Part shown: in pieces, positions 14,983 through 16,398 of the stretch
Layout of the letters: every line of letters begins with the position of its first letter
How positions within the stretch are numbered: the first letter of the stretch is position 1
Assembly (NCBI GenBank): GCA_016716885.1
Contig: JADJUV010000132.1
Coordinates: 1-16,398, forward strand
DNA from: Candidatus Trichofilum aggregatum
Lineage (GTDB): Bacteria; Chloroflexota; Anaerolineae; Promineifilales; Promineifilaceae
Direction: 5' to 3'
Length of the DNA stretch: 16,398 nucleotides
Notes under the pieces: model-generated
Database searches by the model: none
What the model was told of the DNA's origin: nothing
What the model saw: the letters and a program-made list of their open reading frames with translations, nothing else
Program-made: the position numbers and the translations under genes

Positions 14983-15967
14983 ATGATGTGTTTAAAGATG
15001 AGAAACGTCACCATCCTCTTTCTATTGATATTAACAGGATGCCGCGCTGGTCCTGACCGTCAAGAAGGGGTTACGTCAATCACTGTGGGATCTGACTGGA
15101 CCATGAGGGAGTTGTCCTGGTCACCAGATGGTCGCTACCTGGCCTTTACGAATGAGACAAGTCGGAATCAAGGAGTCTACGTCTTGGATTTGGAAACAGA
15201 AAAGTATTATCCTATTCAAGAGTATGATGATAGGGATGTGTATGAAGCAGCCGGCCCTGCCTGGTCTCCAGATAGCCGTTCACTTATTCTACGTTATCCT
15301 GCCTACACGGTTGGCCGCGCTGGTCAACCAGTTAAGCTCTCCCCTTATGATATTGTTGTCATCAATTGGGGGGACTGATGAATTACCTTTGAACTTATTG
15401 AATGGTGGTTATGCAACTTGGGGCACTCAACAGGATGAAGTTATTATTATTGACAGTGATGTAGGAAAACTTGGACAAGAGACACCTATCTACTTAGTCA
15501 ATCTGACGACTGGTGAATCGCGGGAATTGGCCAAGACTGTAGGCGGTTTTGCCTTTATCGAAGAGGCTTTGGATGTTTCTAGTACAGGATTGTTAGCTTT
15601 CCGAACTGAAGGCAAGTTGTTGATTGTGGATACTGCTTCTGGTGAGGAAGTTGGGGAAATAGAGGCCGCAAGCCGTCTGTATAGCCCCACATGGTCACCA
15701 AACGGAGAGATTCTGGCCTACGTTCAAGACAAAGCGAATCCGAGTGAAACCGAATGGCGCGGTGTTATCTACTTTTCAACATCTGATGGCTTATGCCGTA
15801 GCGAACCATTAGACTTGGGTTTTGTTGTCAAGTCAATCGCCTGGTCACCTGATGGAGAGCAATTGGCCTTTACAACAACAGATCCTGGGAGAATTTATTT
15901 TCTGGATTTGACGACAGGCAATGGGAAAACACTCTTCGATTCGTACCAGGGACGTTGCCAGGATTGA
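14983..15967 (+). pseudogene. PD40/TolB-like beta-propeller lipoprotein, interrupted by a one-base frameshift
   Basis: The 5' part (14983-15378) starts with a signal peptide and lipobox (LILTGC, Cys20), so the mature protein should be anchored outside the membrane. It then has two PD40 blades (ELSWSPDGRYLAF and GPAWSPDSRSLIL) and stops after VVINWGD. The propeller continues in the +1 frame with DELPLNLLNGGYATW and further blades, SPTWSPNGEILAYV and SIAWSPDGEQLAF, to a stop at 15967. Removing one G from the G6 run at 15368-15373 yields 984 nt, a 327-residue protein. Such propellers bind proteins or surface partners, but no enzymatic function is visible. The gene contains no GCGGCCGC octamer, looks more AT-rich than its neighbours, and is framed closely by long inverted repeats, which suggests transfer as a unit. 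Confidence 0.75.
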
Positions 15968-15984
15968 AAGACGAAAGGCTCCCG

Positions 15985-16046
15985 GCTGTGGTGAGGTGTT
16001 CCGGTCCAACCCAACGACCTGCTGCGGCCGCGTCTCCTGACCGTGC
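15985..16046 (-). repeat. Right arm of the inverted repeat around the PD40 lipoprotein gene
   Basis: This is the reverse-complement partner of 14901-14963, beginning 17 bp after the lipoprotein stop codon. It carries its own GCGGCCGC octamer at 16024. The near-symmetric spacing at both ends of the gene is notable. Confidence 0.75.
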
Positions 16047-16094
16047 CATCAGGGGACAACAGCGAATGTGAGGAAGGAACGAATTGTTTGCGCC

Positions 16095-16120
16095 GTTAGC
16101 GGTTGGTCGTTAGCCGTTGG
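16095..16120 (+). repeat. 12-bp direct repeat GTTAGC(G/C)GTTGG
   Basis: Copies at 16095-16106 and 16109-16120 are separated by 2 bp and differ at one base. They lie in the non-coding right end of the window. Confidence 0.55.
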
Positions 16121-16176
16121 CGGGTTTCCCCATTATGTTGTTTATTGAGGAGAGGGAAAGGATGGTTGCGGCCGCA

Positions 16177-16304
16177 AATCCCTCCCTAGGATTCGGATTC
16201 GATCAATCCCTCCCTAGGATCTGATCAATCCCTCCCTAGGATTTGGCCTACAATTCGATAAACTCCTGCCTACAATTCGATGAATCCCTGCCTATAATTT
16301 GAGC
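16177..16304 (+). repeat. Degenerate tandem array with about 22-bp period
   Basis: The core CCT(C/G)CCTA occurs five times, starting at 16181, 16209, 16231, 16265 and 16287 (spacings 28, 22, 34 and 22 bp). Three units share AATCCCTCCCTAGGAT exactly; the last two are diverged (TACAATTCGAT, TATAATTTGAG). The region 16047-16398 shows no convincing gene. A GCGGCCGC octamer at 16168 borders the array on the left, and a GAAGCAA/TTGCTTC inverted repeat (16314-16333) on the right. The array could be a protein-binding site or a decaying minisatellite. Confidence 0.75.
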
Positions 16305-16398
16305 AATTGTTCCGAAGCAACCAAAATTGCTTCCCAAGAAAGTTGTAGGGGTCAAACCGAAGCAGAAATGGCTGATAAACAAACGCTAGGGCGAGGTG

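Larger units (their letters stand above)
1185..16175. repeat. Highly iterated palindrome GCGGCCGC, 35 copies across the window
   Basis: Copies read by eye start at 1185, 1806, 1966, 2136, 2865, 2916, 3063, 3769, 3775, 3838, 4957, 5317, 5323, 5557, 5999, 6054, 6179, 6311, 6336, 6521, 6527, 6716, 7326, 7833, 10477, 12476, 13219, 13291, 14140, 14280, 14309, 14383, 14916, 16024 and 16168. Twenty are extended to CGCGGCCGCG. 34 have a pyrimidine on the left and 34 a purine on the right, giving YGCGGCCGCR. Of 32 copies in genes, 24 are read as Ala-Ala-Ala, 4 as Arg-Pro and 4 as Gly-Arg. Copies in all codon phases and in three non-coding places point to selection or copying at the DNA level. Confidence 0.9.

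Noticed and set aside
16177..16304. CRISPR array
   Set aside because: The units abut each other without unique spacers and decay in sequence; this is a tandem repeat.
16368..16398. Start of a gene (ATG followed by ten open codons to the window edge)
   Set aside because: No clear ribosome-binding site and too few codons to judge; it may be real but cannot be supported here.

Overview
The window reads as a stretch of a bacterial chromosome of moderate GC content with dense genes on both strands. No rRNA, tRNA, transposase or cas gene was seen. The gene content fits a heterotrophic, possibly filamentous, member of the Chloroflexota: a LacI-controlled sugar phosphorylase operon, many lipoproteins and PD40 propellers, and intergenic spaces full of short palindromic repeats. 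That placement is inferred from gene style, not from a marker gene.

Layout. (1) Positions 1-4654, minus strand: a sugar-use operon. A LacI-type repressor (3549-4571) is read from a good sigma-70 promoter that carries a tandem palindromic operator. It is followed by a fused beta-phosphoglucomutase/GH65 phosphorylase (524-3376) and the first 59 codons of a lipoprotein, probably the sugar-binding protein of an ABC importer (1-178). Together these suggest import of an alpha-glucoside, phosphorolysis to beta-glucose 1-phosphate, and conversion to glucose 6-phosphate. (2) Positions 4912-8282, plus strand: a duplicated TerB-like protein, a prephenate dehydrogenase gene (tyrA) with a one-base frameshift, a small PII/CutA-like protein, and a CaCA-family Na+/Ca2+ antiporter. 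(3) Positions 8432-12044, minus strand: a methyltransferase and a GT4 glycosyltransferase overlapping by 4 nt, then a membrane histidine kinase (frameshifted) and a stand-alone receiver overlapping by 11 nt. (4) Positions 12433-14880, plus strand: a thiolase and a TPR-like protein, separated by a nest of palindromic repeats. (5) Positions 14901-16046: a PD40/TolB-like lipoprotein gene (frameshifted) enclosed by two 62-63 bp imperfect inverted repeats. (6) Positions 16047-16398: non-coding as far as can be seen, with a degenerate tandem array of about 22 bp period.

The most striking signal is the octamer GCGGCCGC, found 35 times by eye (about one per 470 bp, against roughly 0.5 expected by composition). 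It occurs in coding and intergenic DNA and in all three codon phases, mostly as CGCGGCCGCG. It behaves like the HIP1 highly iterated palindrome of cyanobacteria but with a different sequence. It is almost absent from the signalling/glycosyltransferase block (one copy in 7841-12475) and from the coding part of the inverted-repeat cassette.

Three genes (tyrA, the histidine kinase, the PD40 lipoprotein) each need exactly one base added or removed to be whole, and each site lies at or near a short homopolymer. Draft-assembly errors are the simplest explanation, but real pseudogenes or phase-variable genes are not excluded.
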